A stretch of DNA of 64,000 bases from Chitinophaga skermanii (GCF_003259335.1 NZ_QLLL01000015.1:1-64000), one strand, 5' to 3'. Counted from the first letter of the stretch, positions 26,210 through 35,043 are shown. The notes: generated from the letters alone by a model not told the origin. Translations and numbers: made by a program.

Positions 26210-27439
26210 TTATTCTACTGTAATCGAAGACTGCAATGAATAAGTGCTCTTATAACTTAAGTAAATATTGTACTTACCTTTTTCTTTAAACCTAAAGTAA
26301 AACTTCGTACCATCACTCGTCATTTTATCGATGCTTAAGCCCGATACGAGGGTGCTACCGGGGGTATCCAAGAACTTGGTAAAGTTTACACCGCTGAGTA
26401 ATAAAGGCCAGTAGATTTTTTCCGCTGTTTCTACTTCTACTACTTCGCCCACTTTGTACGTGGTTTTCGCTGGGCGGATGTAGGTATTCTTCACTTCCGT
26501 AGCGGTTACTTCGTGGTTGAATTTGTTGAATACGACTTTCACTACGCGGGTAGTACCATCTTCGGCGGTAATAGTGTAGTTAACCGGGTAATTGAAATCT
26601 TGTGCTACACCGCTGGCAGGACTAATCGTTGCTTTATCCGATACTTTGATGATCGGTACAATTTTCTTTAAATTCTCTAAAGAGTTTTTCGCAGTAAAGA
26701 AATCGATCGTAGTAGCCTCGGGCGAAAATACACCTACGATGGTATCGGCACTATTCGCATAGGTATCGCCTGCTAATGCCGGGTTATCCAATGCAAAATA
26801 GAGGATTGATTTCGCACTACTTTTCTTCTTCGTAAGGGTAACAGTATACACTTGTTTGCTACCATCCTCGGCAGTAACGGTATACGGTACTGGGTTGGTA
26901 AAGTCGGTGACTACTTTGGAAGCAGGACTCACCGTTGCGCCTTCAGAAATTTGCACTTCTGGAGCTAGCTTAGTTAAATCAGTACCTTCAGGTAATTCGT
27001 ATTTGATTGTTTTATCGGCAGTATTAATGCTTGCATATTTACTGTTGATAATAAAATTCGAAATCTCCTTCTCTGTACGCTTGGTATTTCGAACAGTGGC
27101 GGTATACTTACGCATAGAACCATCTTCAGCCGTTACCGTAAACACCACGGGATTTGTAAAATCTACTTCCGTATTAGTAGCCGGGCTTACCGTAGCCTTT
27201 TCAGAAACCGTAATAACCGGCCATTGTTTCAACGGTTGACCAGGCGGAATTAAAGCCGTGATTGTATTGGCTACACTGTCAATAGTAGCATCAACATTAA
27301 ACACGAAAAATTTGGTGATACTTTTGGCGCTACTTTTAGTAGGTGTAACTACCGGGGTTTCTGTTTTGTCATCGGGTTTTGAACATCCATTCATAACAAA
27401 CATACCCATAACGGCAAATACGATGAAAGATTTTTTCAT
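26210..27439 (-). CDS. DUF5018-like repeat lipoprotein
   Basis: The 409-residue product has a lipoprotein signal (MKKSFIVFAVMGMFVMNGC, cleavage before Cys19). The mature part holds three similar beta-domain repeats: each has ITKFF/ISNFI/ILYFA, ATVSPA, a phrase DFTNPV and YTVTAEDGS-x-x-x-YTVT. This is the wording of DUF5018/bacterial Ig-like modules of Bacteroidota surface lipoproteins. A fourth C-terminal domain (about 310-409, YIRPAKTTYKVGEVVEVE) differs and may be an IPT-like sandwich. It is probably surface-exposed and ligand-binding; no neighbouring SusCD pair is present, so its substrate cannot be guessed. Monocistronic. Confidence 0.75.
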   Translation of the reverse strand: MKKSFIVFAVMGMFVMNGCSKPDDKTETPVVTPTKSSAKSITKFFVFNVDATIDSVANTITALIPPGQPLKQWPVITVSEKATVSPATNTEVDFTNPVVFTVTAEDGSMRKYTATVRNTKRTEKEISNFIINSKYASINTADKTIKYELPEGTDLTKLAPEVQISEGATVSPASKVVTDFTNPVPYTVTAEDGSKQVYTVTLTKKKSSAKSILYFALDNPALAGDTYANSADTIVGVFSPEATTIDFFTAKNSLENLKKIVPIIKVSDKATISPASGVAQDFNYPVNYTITAEDGTTRVVKVVFNKFNHEVTATEVKNTYIRPAKTTYKVGEVVEVETAEKIYWPLLLSGVNFTKFLDTPGSTLVSGLSIDKMTSDGTKFYFRFKEKGKYNIYLSYKSTYSLQSSITVE

Positions 27440-27598
27440 GAAGCTTAATTGGATTTAATAGAAAATAGTTAGGCTTGGCCAGGCACTACAGGATACCTTG
27501 GCATTCACACATGTTTACAATCGAACGGGTTAAAAATAATTACTAATTACATATTTTAAGAATATTTAATAGGCTAGAAAACTTGATAATAAAACAAA

Positions 27599-27626
27599 AA
27601 TCCCGGCATGCAAGCATACCGGGATT
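27599..27626 (-). terminator. Intrinsic terminator of the amidotransferase gene
   Basis: AATCCCGGCATG (27599-27610) and CATACCGGGATT (27615-27626) form a 12-bp stem with one wobble pair and a CAAG loop, followed on the minus strand by TTTTTGTTTT. Confidence 0.8.
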
Positions 27627-27652
27627 GGTCTAAATTAACACAACAACAATCG

Positions 27653-28375
27653 CTACCGCATCATATAGTATTCCGTCGACAACTCATCCAAAAATCCAAA
27701 TAAGCAAACATTCATGTCTTCATATCCCACACTTCTTATCTTGCTCGGCAATTGCACATACCGGTGTTGCAATGCTAACGTTTCCCAATCCTGTTCGCTA
27801 TCAATTAATAAATCCACCAAACCGGGTGTAAACTCCATATGGCATTGTAACCCGTAAACCAATGGTGCATACCGCACGATCTGCCTAGGGCATCCTTCAC
27901 TAACCGCCAGCACTTCCGCTGTAGCGGTTAGCCCCGGCATATCGTTATGCCAATGCCCTACCAACAGGTTACTGCCAAAATGCCGAACCTTTTTATCTTG
28001 CAAGCCTGCGGGTGTTAGCGTTATAGGAAATACACCGATCTCCTTTTCCGGGCTATGGGCATACGCCGCACCCAATGCCTCCCCTATTAGCTGTGCTCCT
28101 AAACATACACCTACAACAATTTTACCTGCCTGGATACATTGCTGTATTACATGCTTTTCCGCAGCCGCATCGAAATGCGGGCACTCTTGTAAACTAGTAC
28201 CCGGACTTTGAGGCCCTCCCATTACAATCAACATATCTATCCCTCTCATATCAACCGGTAATGCTTCCTGTTCATATACCCTCGAAAAGGTAGTTGTATG
28301 CCCCCGTTTTTCCGCCCAATTTAAATAGGCTCCTGGCGCCTCAAAAGACTCGTGTTGAATAAAGTGTACATGCAT
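27653..28375 (-). CDS. Class I glutamine amidotransferase
   Basis: The 240-residue protein from the ATG at 28375 (MHVHFIQHESFEAPGAYLNW) has the triad of class I amidotransferases: Cys91 in VVGVCLGAQLIGEALG, and His179/Glu181 in LQCHMEFTPG, plus the oxyanion strand IVMGGPQSPG. It is a stand-alone GMP-synthase-like GATase, whose acceptor is unknown; family members hydrolyse glutamine or gamma-glutamyl compounds. The longer frame up to 28504 contains a hydrophobic stretch followed by an unrelated basic segment, so the internal start is preferred. No partner synthetase lies nearby. Confidence 0.82.
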   Translation of the reverse strand: MHVHFIQHESFEAPGAYLNWAEKRGHTTTFSRVYEQEALPVDMRGIDMLIVMGGPQSPGTSLQECPHFDAAAEKHVIQQCIQAGKIVVGVCLGAQLIGEALGAAYAHSPEKEIGVFPITLTPAGLQDKKVRHFGSNLLVGHWHNDMPGLTATAEVLAVSEGCPRQIVRYAPLVYGLQCHMEFTPGLVDLLIDSEQDWETLALQHRYVQLPSKIRSVGYEDMNVCLFGFLDELSTEYYMMR

Positions 28376-28710
28376 ATGATTTCGTCGCGATTTTCGTTCT
28401 AAATTGGGGCAAAAATAAGAGGTATGCCCAAAGGATGTATAGTCCAATTCAGCGATAAACAAGTAGGCCAGTGGCAATGTCGCAAATAACCCGACTAGGG
28501 CCATTTATCATATAAAATACAATTTCTGGTTACTTTCCGCAGTGGAAGATATTTTTGTAAAGCATTGATATGACATTGTTTACAATAACACACAATGGTC
28601 CTTATAATATCTTCTAATGTTCTTCTAATGTTATTCCAATGTTCCAGGCCTTATCAATACTGTGTAGAGATATATGTTGGATATATAGGAGATACTTTCA
28701 GTAGTTATTC

Positions 28711-28876
28711 CCAAAGTCTTCCAAAGGAAACCCAAGATTTCTCAAGATCCATTAAAGGCATTTCAAAGGGAAGTCAAAGTCTTTCAAAGGCAGGTTAAAG
28801 TCTTTCAAAGGGTCGTCAAAGGCATTTCAAAGGCTTTTCAAAGGCTCGTCAAAGGCTCGTCAAAGGGAAGTCAAAG
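28711..28876 (+). repeat. Helically phased CAAAG repeat array (16 units)
   Basis: CAAAG, or the variants TAAAG/CAAGA, begins at 28712, 722, 733, 743, 753, 764, 775, 785, 796, 806, 817, 828, 839, 850, 861 and 872. The steps are only 10 or 11 nt, mean 10.67, close to the pitch of the double helix. Consensus of the later units is TCAAAGGCTCG. Another unit at 28927 is 55 nt further, five times 11. A short relative is at 57595. Short A-tracts in phase would bend the DNA. Confidence 0.85.
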
Positions 28877-29182
28877 GCTCGGTACATTATTTCCCGCAGT
28901 GATCAATTACATTTCGCAGTGCTCGCCAAAGGCTAAAAAATCCCTTCTGATTGATTTACAAACAAATATGATAATCACCGCAGTAACCGCCAAAACACCC
29001 ACTGTGTGTTGGTGCATTTGCACAATTCCTTCCGGCTCATTTCCGACTTAACCCCAGTATTAACCAGGGGACGCCCTGATATCTTCTTTAATGGAGATAA
29101 ACGCATTGTGGATTTTCCACAAGCCGATGGTCGTCGTTCGAGGTATCATCCACCCAGCATTCACTAATTACTTGATGATCGG

Positions 29183-29214
29183 TTTGCATTTCTACCCCTT
29201 CAGCACTATCTTTA
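29183..29214 (+). promoter_or_regulatory. Promoter of the TolB-like gene
   Basis: TTTG (29183-29186), 20 nt, then TATCTTTA (29207-29214), seven of eight matches to the Bacteroidota -33/-7 pattern, ending 50 nt before the ATG. Confidence 0.5.
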
Positions 29215-29264
29215 AATACCGCCTTCTAAAACCCATTTTCCAACATTCCCGTTATTGAAATCTA

Positions 29265-30197
29265 ATGAAGAAACTCCTTGCTATCAGCGCTTGTATTTGC
29301 TGTACTATTACGATGAATGCGCAATCTACACCGCCCGTTAATGCTTACTTAGAAACCATCAATGTAAAAACAGGTGAACGAAAAGTAGTGTACAAAGATT
29401 CCATTCTCTTTGAAGCGCCGAACTGGTCGCGCGATGGAAAATTCTTGCTCATTAACCAAAAAGGCAAACTATACAAAGTGTTCTTGGCAAACGGGCAAAA
29501 ACAACTCATCCCCTTCCCCAGCAATCTTACCGCCAATAACGATCACGGCATTTCCCCCGATGGTAAAAGTGTGGTAATTAGTAGCGGCGTGATAGAGAAA
29601 GATGATACCTTGAAACATGGTCGCTGGTCGGTGCTGTACACAGGTAGTATCAATGGCGGTAACTTGCAACGTATTACCCAATACGGCCCCTCCTACTGGC
29701 ATGGCTGGAGCCCCGATGGTAAAACCTTGGCTTTTGTGGGTGAACGGAACGGTGGAAAGGATTTAGATATTTGGACGGTGCCCGCAAATGGTGGCCCGGA
29801 AAAACAGTTAACAAAAGGCGGAGGACTAGATGATGGTCCCGATTACTCGCCCGATGGAAAATACATTTATTACAACTCCTTCCGCTCTGGCCGTATGCAA
29901 ATATGGCGGATGGATGCCGATGGTAACAACCAAATGCAGCTAACAAATGATCAATACGCCAACTGGTTCCCCCATCCTTCACCCAATGGTCAACAATTAG
30001 CGATCTTAACATTCATCGTCGATCAAATCGAAGAACATCCATTCGGCAAAGATGTACAACTTCGATTACTCGATCTACAAACGAAGGAATTAAAAGCACT
30101 CACGCCCGTTTTCTTCGGCGGACAAGGTACTATCAATGTTCCATCATGGTCGCCCAATGGCGATGAACTCGCGTTTGTACGCTACGAATTACGGTAG
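29265..30197 (+). CDS. Exported TolB-like beta-propeller protein
   Basis: The 310-residue protein has a Sec signal (MKKLLAISACICCTITMNAQ) and PD40/TolB repeats: NWSRDGKFLLIN, GISPDGKSVVIS, GWSPDGKTLAFVG, DYSPDGKYIYYNS, HPSPNGQQLAIL, SWSPNGDELAFVR, which make up six blades. It is probably a periplasmic propeller. It lacks the N-terminal domain of true TolB and is not next to pal or tolQR, so it is not the Tol system protein. Many Bacteroidota encode it as a stand-alone protein of unknown ligand; substrate binding or protein contact is inferred. The 3' end overlaps the convergent next gene by 9 nt. Confidence 0.82.
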   Translation: MKKLLAISACICCTITMNAQSTPPVNAYLETINVKTGERKVVYKDSILFEAPNWSRDGKFLLINQKGKLYKVFLANGQKQLIPFPSNLTANNDHGISPDGKSVVISSGVIEKDDTLKHGRWSVLYTGSINGGNLQRITQYGPSYWHGWSPDGKTLAFVGERNGGKDLDIWTVPANGGPEKQLTKGGGLDDGPDYSPDGKYIYYNSFRSGRMQIWRMDADGNNQMQLTNDQYANWFPHPSPNGQQLAILTFIVDQIEEHPFGKDVQLRLLDLQTKELKALTPVFFGGQGTINVPSWSPNGDELAFVRYELR

Positions 30198-30731
30198 TGC
30201 CCTCTTCAATAAAGCATACACTTTTAATATCTCCTCGTGATTCCCCTGCTCCACGAGCGGGGGCAATTGCAGGAAGTTGGCACGGTAAAAGTTCAATCGT
30301 TCAATATCCAATGTAGCTGCAGCCTCCATCATCATACAACAAACCAAAGTTTTCATAGCATTCGCCTTCACACGTACCGTATGCTTTGCATAACGACTAG
30401 GATGCAAATGCACAAAATTCGGTTTGTCAATCATCCGCAACGTCCACGTAGCGCCATCACTCAATGTAATTTCCCTGTAACCATCGTGCTCCGCTATCCA
30501 TGCCGCGTACTCCTCCTTAGTATGAATATGCAACAACCGTAACTGCTCCCCCGTTTGTGCTTCCAACTCCTCCACGGTTAACATACCTGTATAACAATCA
30601 AATTGCGAAGCACCTAAGGTTTTCACAGTTTGTATATGTTGCGGTAGCTGCCCTTGGTGCGAGGTAATAAAAGCATTAATAGTAGCCAGGTGATGTTTAA
30701 ACGGGTGAAAGAGAATCTTCGAAGGATGCAT
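30189..30731 (-). CDS. Hypothetical protein, 180 residues
   Basis: No family is recognised. The protein begins MHPSKILFHPFKHHLATINA and has no signal peptide. It is rich in His and Leu, with a conserved-looking core DKPNFVHLHPSRYAKHTVRV followed by helices (KANAMKTLVCCMMMEAAATL). The C-terminal part is helical. It is convergent with the TolB-like gene, overlapping its last codons by 9 nt, and head-to-head with the MarR gene 91 nt away, so the MarR protein could control it through the shared gap (inference). Confidence 0.6.
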   Translation of the reverse strand: MHPSKILFHPFKHHLATINAFITSHQGQLPQHIQTVKTLGASQFDCYTGMLTVEELEAQTGEQLRLLHIHTKEEYAAWIAEHDGYREITLSDGATWTLRMIDKPNFVHLHPSRYAKHTVRVKANAMKTLVCCMMMEAAATLDIERLNFYRANFLQLPPLVEQGNHEEILKVYALLKRALP

Positions 30732-30822
30732 GCACGCAAATTAGGTATTTGCCGCATAGCAATTCAAACTTTTAGCGGGGTAGGTTGTTTGAAAGAAGAG
30801 TGAACGACGTTAAACCCCCGCT

Positions 30823-31290
30823 ATGAACTTCAATAAACAAAATGAGTTAGATAAATTTGTTGAGTTAATCGATATCATCCAAGGTATTCGTACCGCTATG
30901 CGTAAACATCTCCGCCACAAAATCAAGCAACACCATTTCGATATTACGTTTGAAATGTTAGAGGTGATGATTGAACTCTGGAAGCGCGACAAGATAAACC
31001 AACAAGAACTCGCCGATATACTCCGCCGCAATAAAGCAACACTTACCTCGCTCATCGATAACCTCAGCGCCCGTCACTTAGTAGAACGCCTCCCCGATCC
31101 ACGCGATCGCCGTATTAACCTCGTTGCTCTTACACAACCCGGCATCGATTACCGCGCACAAATTATGCCCCTCATGCACGATTTCTACGAAACATTCATG
31201 GCCGATTTCTCTATGACTCAACTCGAAATAATGACCACCGATTTAGGAAAATTGTACATGAATATCCAAGCAAATACAGCCACGACTTAG
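30823..31290 (+). CDS. MarR-family transcriptional regulator
   Basis: The 155-residue product has the MarR winged helix: INQQELADILRRNKATLTSL for the recognition helices and LVERLPDPRDRRINLVALT, the characteristic wing with D-x-R-D-x-R. The N- and C-terminal helices form the dimer interface. Such proteins usually repress adjacent genes and release DNA on binding phenolic or oxidising ligands. The neighbours are a divergent hypothetical gene at 30731 and the HEPN-like gene 12 nt downstream, which is probably in the same transcript. Confidence 0.88.
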   Translation: MNFNKQNELDKFVELIDIIQGIRTAMRKHLRHKIKQHHFDITFEMLEVMIELWKRDKINQQELADILRRNKATLTSLIDNLSARHLVERLPDPRDRRINLVALTQPGIDYRAQIMPLMHDFYETFMADFSMTQLEIMTTDLGKLYMNIQANTATT

Positions 31291-31302
31291 TACTTTCGCG
31301 GC

Positions 31303-31902
31303 ATGTATCGCCAGGAGAAAAATGTACAGTTCATAGCAAATATTGGTCAACATCAAACCTACCCACAATATTTTGAAAGCTACAATGCCGCCGTATCAAT
31401 CTTAATAGCCCATATTGAACAACATGCCAATACATGCCATACACTCGCTTACCCTATTATGTTCCTAGTACGCCACGGTATTGAGCTAGGTCTAAAAAAC
31501 AATATTCAATTCTTCCAACACTATACGAAACAATCTACTCCAAACACGATTTATACCCACCAATTAAAATTCCTGCAAACGCAATTCAAATCACAACTCT
31601 TTGAAGCCATTGCTTTATTACAAGCAACGAAACACATCAACATCGATCCCCACGATCTCCATCAATTCCACCTCTACTTTCAACAACTCGATACACTCAC
31701 CAACCTCTTCGAACTACTCGATAAAAACGCCGACGCCTTTCGCTATCCCGTGAACACGAAAAATAACGCCTCTTTTCAGTACGAGCAAACGGTCAATTTA
31801 ATGGAAGTGGTGCACTTGTTACAAGCCGTGGAGTGGCTGCTGTGCTTTACCGGCGATGTATTTAAAAAATATTGGGATGAAGCGATGCCTACTACCCATT
31901 AG
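31303..31902 (+). CDS. All-helical HEPN-like protein
   Basis: The 199-residue product is almost entirely helical and soluble. The segment YPIMFLVRHGIELGLKN fits a phrase found in many HEPN-fold proteins (Y-P-x-x-F-L-x-R-H-x-x-E-L-x-L-K), where the Arg/His pair lies in the first core helix. The C-terminal helices (NLMEVVHLLQAVEWLLCF) could complete a four-helix bundle. HEPN proteins are often RNases of toxin-antitoxin or abortive-infection systems, but the classical R-x4-6-H motif is not clear here, so nuclease activity is doubtful. It follows the MarR regulator by 12 nt and is ended by a terminator, so the two look like a unit. Confidence 0.5.
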   Translation: MYRQEKNVQFIANIGQHQTYPQYFESYNAAVSILIAHIEQHANTCHTLAYPIMFLVRHGIELGLKNNIQFFQHYTKQSTPNTIYTHQLKFLQTQFKSQLFEAIALLQATKHINIDPHDLHQFHLYFQQLDTLTNLFELLDKNADAFRYPVNTKNNASFQYEQTVNLMEVVHLLQAVEWLLCFTGDVFKKYWDEAMPTTH

Positions 31903-31904
31903 AA

Positions 31905-31928
31905 AAGGCTGGCATTGCTGCCAGCCTT
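31905..31928 (+). terminator. Intrinsic terminator after the MarR/HEPN-like pair
   Basis: AAGGCTGGC (31905-31913) and GCCAGCCTT (31920-31928) form a perfect 9-bp stem with a 6-nt loop. The stop codon is 3 nt before. Confidence 0.75.
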
Positions 31929-31997
31929 CCTCCATGTATATATGGATCATGATAAGCGTGTAGTCTATGCTTCATCTATGTACATGCCTTATCATTT

Positions 31998-33542
31998 TTA
32001 CTTTACCCGTGTTTTTTCATATAAGAAACGGAGCGCTTCTGCTTGTGGCATAGCCACGGGCACAATGTGTTCGTTGAGCAATAGGGTGCTTTCCGTTGTA
32101 GGTTGGTACGCAGGCCAATGCGGCAACTCGCCCGTATTAGGATCGCCAGTTTTCACAAAGCTTACCCAGTACGCCAACATACTGGCCGATAAGCGATGAT
32201 CCACTTCCGTAAACGGTCGCTGTACAAACCGTAAATTCCCTAACGCGTAAGGCACCTCGGCAGTATGGAACGATCCAAAGTCGGAAGCAGGACTATCTGC
32301 CGGTGGTTTACGCATAAAGCGGTACATATAGATGGGATTAGCAAGTTGACTACTTTGTATATTCCCCCACGTGAAGTTTTGGATACCAAAGGTTCGATCA
32401 CGCGACAATGCTTTTTGGGATGCTTTCGCATCATCATCATTCGCCGCGGGGTAAAAGCGTAATAGCTGGTCGGCATCATGTTCAAATTGTCGTTCTATAT
32501 CAACTGTAAATTGATCTGCCGTTTTATAAGGCCCGAAAAACACGGCGTCATCTTCATTCCAACCCGTCATCACATTCACCGGTTGTTGCAAGCCTGCTTC
32601 GAATATATTCACCATGGGTTGCGGTAGCGTATAACCATCCACCACGATACCACTGGCAAACATATTTTGTTTCAACAAAACATCGGCCGGTACTTTCCGC
32701 ATCTCTTCGAGCGTACTAGCCCCCAAAGCAGCCTGCATTTTCACACCCTTTTCTTCTGCTACCGCCAAGGTGGCATTCGTATTGGTAAAGTTGCCACCAC
32801 TTTCAGCAATGGCCCCGCGGAACAACCCTTTCGTTAATGGCGAGGCTACTAAAGCACAAACACTCATAGCTCCTGCCGATTGCCCGGCAATGGTTACCTG
32901 GTTAGGATCTCCACCAAAGGCCGCAATGTTTTTTTGCACCCATTGCAAGGCCGCGATTTGGTCCATTAAACCATAGTTCCCCGAAGCATGCTGTGCCGAT
33001 TCTGCCGTTAAAGCGGGGTGTGCCAAGTACCCAAATACGCCTACCCGGTAGTTAATACTCACGAATACCACGCCTTGTGCCGCCATCGCTGCACCATCGT
33101 AAATCGGGCAAGCACTGCCTCCACTCATTAAACCGCCACCATATATCCATACGAATACAGGGCGCTTCTCTTGGGCCGATTTGGCGCCTGTCCATACATT
33201 TAAATACAAACAATCTTCGCCGATGGGCGCCGAGGGAATCAAATACTCTTCCGTCCAGCAATTGAAAGGGGCCGGTTTACCTTGCATAGGACTGGCACTA
33301 TAAGCTGTACAAGCCTTTACGCCTTTCCAAGGAATAACCGCTTGCGGCGCTTTCCAACGTAAGTTACCTATAGGAGGTGCCGCAAAGGGCACACCTTTAA
33401 ATACCTTTAGTTGTGCCGTATCGGTACCCGAAATAAGGCCACCGTCTACTTTCACTTGTTGCAGGAAAGGTCGCTTTTGGGAATAGGAAAATGAATAGGC
33501 ACACAACAGTAGTATGCCTAGCCATCGTTTAGAGAAATGCAT
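31998..33542 (-). CDS. Type B carboxylesterase, exported
   Basis: The 514-residue product has a Sec signal (MHFSKRWLGILLLCAYSFSYSQ). It carries the carboxylesterase B hallmarks: GVPFAAPPIGNLRWKAPQ, GEDCLYLNVW, the oxyanion hole VWIYGGGLMSG, the nucleophile Ser222 in GQSAGAMS, and the His region DFGSFHTAEVPYALG. It would hydrolyse carboxylic esters in the periplasm or outside; the substrate cannot be read from the sequence. It starts 2 nt after the stop of the sugar isomerase-like gene, so both are probably translated from one message, perhaps acting on the same acylated sugar (inference). Confidence 0.9.
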   Translation of the reverse strand: MHFSKRWLGILLLCAYSFSYSQKRPFLQQVKVDGGLISGTDTAQLKVFKGVPFAAPPIGNLRWKAPQAVIPWKGVKACTAYSASPMQGKPAPFNCWTEEYLIPSAPIGEDCLYLNVWTGAKSAQEKRPVFVWIYGGGLMSGGSACPIYDGAAMAAQGVVFVSINYRVGVFGYLAHPALTAESAQHASGNYGLMDQIAALQWVQKNIAAFGGDPNQVTIAGQSAGAMSVCALVASPLTKGLFRGAIAESGGNFTNTNATLAVAEEKGVKMQAALGASTLEEMRKVPADVLLKQNMFASGIVVDGYTLPQPMVNIFEAGLQQPVNVMTGWNEDDAVFFGPYKTADQFTVDIERQFEHDADQLLRFYPAANDDDAKASQKALSRDRTFGIQNFTWGNIQSSQLANPIYMYRFMRKPPADSPASDFGSFHTAEVPYALGNLRFVQRPFTEVDHRLSASMLAYWVSFVKTGDPNTGELPHWPAYQPTTESTLLLNEHIVPVAMPQAEALRFLYEKTRVK

Positions 33543-33544
33543 TA

Positions 33545-34441
33545 TTAACCGATGATTTTTTGTAGGTTTTCAAAGCTTGTCGATATACTAGCAATAGGAT
33601 CAGCCGGCATATCGTGTTCTACAAAGAAATGTTTCATACCCGCCGTATTGGCCGCTGCGAAAATGCGTTTAAAGTCAACAATACCTGTACCTACCGGTTC
33701 TGGTTTAGTTTTCGTAGCATCTAAATCCTTCACGTGCCATAATGGGAACCTGCCCGGGTGCTTTTTGAATAGTTCCACAGGATCTACGCCCGATTTGGTT
33801 ACCCAGCAAAGATCAAGTTCGAATTTCATCTTTTGCGGGTCGGTTTCTGCCAGCATAATATCGTACGGCGTTTTACCGTCTACCAATTCAAACTCGTGGT
33901 AGTGGTTATGGTAAGCGAACTGGATACCTGCTTTATGGGTTGCTTCCGCTGTTTTATTGAGAATGTCAATGGTTTCTTTCACTTCTGCCGTAGTGCCTGT
34001 AGGCGACATAGCACATACCAAGTAAGGAATACCACCTTCCGCTGCCTCGTCTACCAATTCTTGGTAGTTATCTTTCAAGGTGCGCATACCTGCCGGTAAA
34101 CCTTTCACGGGGGCGCCCAATACGTGGTGCGACTTCCACCCAAGCCCCATCTCCCTCGTAAGGGCGGCGAATTCTTTAGGCTTCATACCATAGTAACCGC
34201 CTTTCATACTGAAAGCCGATTCTACTTCTTTATACCCAATACTGGCTACTTTGGCCAAGTTGCCCCGCACATCTTTATCTATAATTGTAAACAAGGTAAA
34301 TAGCTGTAAACCTGTGGCATACTTGGGTTTGCGGTAAAAGGCATTCACGGTGCCATTAGATACAAGCATACCGCCAAGTGCCAACGCACCGGCATGTTTG
34401 AGGAAGTCTCTTCTATTATTCATAACGGGAATTTTACTCAA
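33545..34441 (-). CDS. Sugar phosphate isomerase/epimerase family protein, Tat-exported
   Basis: The 298-residue product has a Tat leader (NNRRDFLKHAGALALGGML) and the AP endonuclease 2-like TIM barrel of xylose-isomerase-like proteins: VASIGYKEVESA, AYHNHYHEFE, KMKFELDLCWVTKSG, LWHVKDLD and the final EHDMP. The metal ligands (His and Glu or Asp at strand ends) are present. Members act on sugars or cyclitols; the exported ones of Bacteroidota are common in sugar-use loci. The ATG at 34441 is the longest start; an internal ATG at 34423 (MNNRRD) would also keep the Tat signal. First gene of a two-gene unit with the esterase. Confidence 0.85.
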   Translation of the reverse strand: MSKIPVMNNRRDFLKHAGALALGGMLVSNGTVNAFYRKPKYATGLQLFTLFTIIDKDVRGNLAKVASIGYKEVESAFSMKGGYYGMKPKEFAALTREMGLGWKSHHVLGAPVKGLPAGMRTLKDNYQELVDEAAEGGIPYLVCAMSPTGTTAEVKETIDILNKTAEATHKAGIQFAYHNHYHEFELVDGKTPYDIMLAETDPQKMKFELDLCWVTKSGVDPVELFKKHPGRFPLWHVKDLDATKTKPEPVGTGIVDFKRIFAAANTAGMKHFFVEHDMPADPIASISTSFENLQKIIG

Positions 34442-34614
34442 ATAAAGTAAGTAAATTATTTGGAAACTCCCCGCAGTTTACAGCACTTTTTTTGCCGGCA
34501 TAACATTATTTAACGTTCGAACAACGCTTTTTAACCGATTCAGTTTCATTTTAATCGGTTGCATCAATCGTTTTTGGGGGTTGGGTCCAGGGTAGGAAAT
34601 GCGATGGAGCATAC

Positions 34615-34630
34615 TTGCGTCGCACCGTTG
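34615..34630. repeat. REP-like GCGTCGCAC sequence
   Basis: TTGCGTCGCACCGTTG lies in the gap beyond the isomerase. The core GCGTCGCAC recurs at 49717-49725 and, inverted, at 49784-49792, always between genes, suggesting a dispersed intergenic repeat. Confidence 0.5.
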
Positions 34631-34653
34631 ATCGGCACCGTTCTATACGGCGT

Positions 34654-35043
34654 TTATAAGAATCCCTTGCCGCGCAATACCCGGTCTACCTGCGCATTGT
34701 ACAACCGCACGCGTTCTTCTTCAATGGCGGCAGCCTGGGGATCAATAAAATCCCGGGTAGGCACATAGTTCTCTAATAACTCGGAAAACCCGGTTTCAAA
34801 TACCCGCGCATGCAAGTAATGTGGGTCGTTCACGTAGAAATAATCCATGTATACCTGTTCATCATCATTCATGAACAAGCAAATCTTAAGCTCGCGGTAA
34901 CCCGCATGTTCCGAAACGGTATAGGGGAAAATATACACCTGCTCCAATTGAAATTGTTGCGGCAATGCTGTTGGAGGAACTTTCAATTGTCCCAGCAGGA
35001 TGTGTTTCCACCTTTGCGCTTGTTGAACTGAAAGTTTCATCAT
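34654..35043 (-). CDS. Hypothetical protein, 129 residues
   Basis: No family is recognised. The product begins MMKLSVQQAQRWKHILLGQL and shows alternating beta strands in the middle (QVYIFPYTVSEHAGYRELKI, QVYMDYFYVND) and a charged C-terminal helix (AAAIEEERVRLYNAQVDRVL). There is no signal peptide or membrane helix. It stands alone, with unoccupied DNA on both sides. Codon use resembles neighbouring genes and the frame is clean, so it is probably real. Confidence 0.55.
   Translation of the reverse strand: MMKLSVQQAQRWKHILLGQLKVPPTALPQQFQLEQVYIFPYTVSEHAGYRELKICLFMNDDEQVYMDYFYVNDPHYLHARVFETGFSELLENYVPTRDFIDPQAAAIEEERVRLYNAQVDRVLRGKGFL

Larger units (their letters stand above)
28376..29264. other. 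Long non-coding region with phased repeats
   Basis: About 0.9 kb without a convincing gene. It contains the CAAAG periodic array (28711-28876), CGCAGTG written three times (near 28538, 28894 and 28914), the short palindrome TGTGGATTTTCCACA near 29107-29121 and the promoter of the next gene. An ATG-started 67-codon frame (28595-28798) crosses the array but looks like chance coding. Confidence 0.6.

Noticed and set aside
28595-28798. 67-codon plus-strand ORF over the phased repeats
   Set aside because: No start signal, low-complexity repeat translation and no homology; better explained as non-coding repeats.
28711-28876. CRISPR array
   Set aside because: Units are 10-11 nt with no unique spacers and no cas genes nearby.
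29265-30197. True TolB of the Tol-Pal system
   Set aside because: It lacks the TolB N-terminal domain and tol/pal neighbours; only the propeller is shared.
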